6,664 nt of DNA from Undibacterium sp. (GTDB lineage: Bacteria; Pseudomonadota; Gammaproteobacteria; Burkholderiales; Burkholderiaceae_D). Within the stretch, counting starts at the first letter, position 1, and the number at the start of each line of letters is the position of its first letter. The notes beneath the pieces were generated by a model, which saw only the letters and a list, made by a program, of their open reading frames with translations, did no database searches and had not been told where the DNA came from. Of this stretch, positions 5,840 to 6,664 are shown in pieces. The position numbers and the translations under genes are program-made. The stretch lies in contig JAIELM010000539.1 in assembly GCA_019752975.1 (NCBI GenBank), positions 1 through 6,664 on the forward strand. The letters run 5' to 3'.

Positions 5840-6139
5840 TTAGGGTTCGTAACAACGTGGACGTCCTGAAGCTGGGCATGTCGCCGCCGGAGAAGATGGA
5901 CTAGGACAGGTCGCTGCTGGAGAGGAAGGACTTGGGCAGGTCGCGGCTGGGGTGGATGGGGTAACGGGTACACCAGTTGGGCAGCCAGTGAGTGCATGCA
6001 CGGTAATGCATGGGCGATTGGTAGGGTCGTCGCCGCAAGCTGCGATACTGGTATAGCCGCCAACAACTTGAGTTACTTCGACATCATTTAAATTACGGAT
6101 TGATGTTGCTATGAAAGATAGTTTTCGATTTTTTTTCAT
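5840..6139 (-). CDS. RiPP-like precursor peptide B, paralog of A
   Basis: This is a 99-residue peptide if started at the second of two adjacent ATGs (6139). I chose this start because AGGA then lies 6 nt upstream, instead of 3 nt from the ATG at 6142, and because the leader then aligns without gaps to peptide A, with GG at 27-28 in both. The leader KLSFIATSIRNLNDVEVTQV followed by VGG differs from A at few positions. The 71-residue core has seven cysteines (35, 44, 53, 68, 78, 88, 96). One degenerate repeat unit (58-67) and two exact CPSPSSPAAT units (68-87) precede the tail RPRCYEP, identical to A. The first half of the core (29-57) diverges strongly from A while leader, repeats and tail are conserved, as in families of precursors that share one processing machinery. 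It is the first precursor gene in transcription order and lies 15 nt before A. Confidence 0.8.
   Translation of the reverse strand: MKKNRKLSFIATSIRNLNDVEVTQVVGGYTSIAACGDDPTNRPCITVHALTGCPTGVPVTPSTPAATCPSPSSPAATCPSPSSPAATCPASGRPRCYEP
5879..5968 (-). repeat. Three 30-bp tandem repeats inside precursor B
   Basis: There are three in-frame 30-bp units. Two encode CPSPSSPAAT exactly (5909-5938 and 5879-5908) and the first (5939-5968) is a diverged version ending STPAAT. Nucleotide differences are mostly synonymous, so the peptide repeat appears to be selected rather than a fresh slippage product. Confidence 0.8.
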
Positions 6140-6193
6140 CATATTTCCTTATTTAGAACTAGAAAAATGTATCGGATCTTTTTTGATCGACAC

Positions 6194-6394
6194 TTATTGT
6201 GTATAAACTACAAAAATTTCCCCGTACTTTATGCGACTCAACCCCTTGATTGCATGAGAATGTGTACGATTGATTCTGCACACGATTGGTAAAACGGTAG
6301 GTCCTTCCTTATCAATCAATTCATATGATCCCCTCGCCGGGAAAATCACCTTAAGAACACCATGATTACCGCTGATATTTTCAGTAATAATCAT
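6194..6394 (-). CDS. Unrecognised small ORF at head of peptide cluster
   Basis: This is a possible 66-residue protein beginning MIITENISGNHGVLKVIFPA, of no family I recognise. It has one cysteine, no signal peptide, no membrane helix and no GG leader, and alternates hydrophobic and polar residues as in a small beta-rich fold. I chose the ATG at 6394 because AGGG lies 5 nt upstream; an in-frame TTG at 6409 would add five residues. It is on the same strand as the two precursors, ends 54 nt before the first one, and a TTGACA-type promoter candidate sits just upstream. That context favours a real gene, but coding potential alone does not prove it. It may instead be leader sequence. Confidence 0.45.
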   Translation of the reverse strand: MIITENISGNHGVLKVIFPARGSYELIDKEGPTVLPIVCRINRTHSHAIKGLSRIKYGEIFVVYTQ

Positions 6395-6409
6395 TAACGC
6401 CCTAATCAA

Positions 6410-6664
6410 TATTCTATTTATTTTCTTTGTTTGTCAAGTACCAATTTAAGTCCTATTTACTGCCACTTTAAATAATGACCTATTTTGCAAAGGTGTTTTT
6501 GCTCATAGTCATTTCATTTTTTTGTCAAATGAATATCTTTGCGTCGTTTTTTTAGAATTTATTTGAATAAAATTTGTTCGGAAACTCAGTTATTTTAATG
6601 AATGTTTAATTTGTACTGTTATTTTATACTATGTGTTATTGATAATTTTTACCGACTAAGATAA
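6410..6664. other. AT-rich non-coding right edge
   Basis: This stretch of about 255 bp is strongly AT-rich (roughly three quarters A+T by eye) compared with the genes to its left. Only very short reading frames occur on either strand. It holds the promoter candidate at 6411-6437, a second TTGACA on the minus strand (6523-6528) with a poor -10, and an imperfect inverted repeat around GAATTTATTTGAATAAAATT. I see no RNA gene. Confidence 0.55.
6411..6437 (-). promoter_or_regulatory. Candidate promoter of the small-peptide operon
   Basis: On the minus strand, TTGACA (6432-6437) is a perfect -35 and TAGAAT (6411-6416) matches five of six -10 bases. The spacer is only 15 bp, short of the usual 16-18; GAATAT two bases further on would give 17 bp but matches poorly. 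Initiation near 6404 would leave a leader of about 10 nt containing the AGGG before the ATG at 6394. It could drive the 66-residue ORF and the three genes behind it. Confidence 0.4.

Noticed and set aside
5579..5968. CRISPR-like array from the 30-bp repeats
   Set aside because: The repeats are directly adjacent with no spacers and are in frame within two protein genes.
5821..6066. 81-residue minus-strand frame overlapping precursor B
   Set aside because: It runs in another frame through the 30-bp repeats and yields a Pro/Gln/Leu-rich shadow; the B frame has the start site, leader and paralog support.
6173..6190. GATC-T6-GATC hairpin as a terminator before precursor B
   Set aside because: The stem is only 4 bp with a bulge on extension and no GC-rich base; on the minus strand no T-run follows it.

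Overview
The window looks like the end of a draft contig from a Gram-negative bacterium, most likely a betaproteobacterium (Burkholderiales, perhaps Oxalobacteraceae-like). The evidence is a DUF3579 protein, a family I know mainly from Betaproteobacteria, together with a LemA lipoprotein, a TPM-domain partner, an NhaD-type antiporter and moderate GC content. The first 14 bases match the 3' end of an Illumina sequencing adapter, so they are not genomic. The TPM gene at that edge is cut off there.

Layout. Positions 15-1374 (minus strand) hold a two-gene lemA-TPM operon with overlapping stop and start codons (TAATG). Positions 1547-2863 (plus) encode an NhaD-like Na+/H+ antiporter, divergent from lemA. 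Positions 2893-3213 (minus) encode a DUF3579 protein that converges on it. Positions 3214-3773 are non-coding: they hold a 113-bp MITE-like element with terminal inverted repeats and a possible 7-bp target duplication, a third copy of its terminal motif, and a pair of inverted repeats two helical turns apart. Positions 3774-5213 (plus) encode a secreted M28 zinc metallopeptidase with a PA domain, followed by a hairpin terminator.

The most interesting part is a compact minus-strand cluster at 5308-6394. In transcription order it holds an unrecognised 66-residue ORF behind a TTGACA-containing promoter candidate. Two paralogous RiPP-like precursor peptides follow. They have near-identical leaders ending in VVGG, Cys/Pro/Ser/Thr-rich cores built partly from a 10-residue CPSPSSPAAT repeat, and the same RPRCYEP tail. 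Last comes a 69-residue protein with a Sec-type signal peptide and eight cysteines. Spacings are 13-15 nt, and the two gene junctions resemble each other, which suggests a duplicated cassette. No modification enzyme, C39 peptidase/ABC exporter or immunity gene is visible. If they exist they lie beyond 6664 or elsewhere in the genome.

The right edge (6410-6664) is AT-rich and has no convincing gene. Functions of the peptide cluster are inferred from leader and cysteine patterns only; the housekeeping genes are assigned by family recognition.
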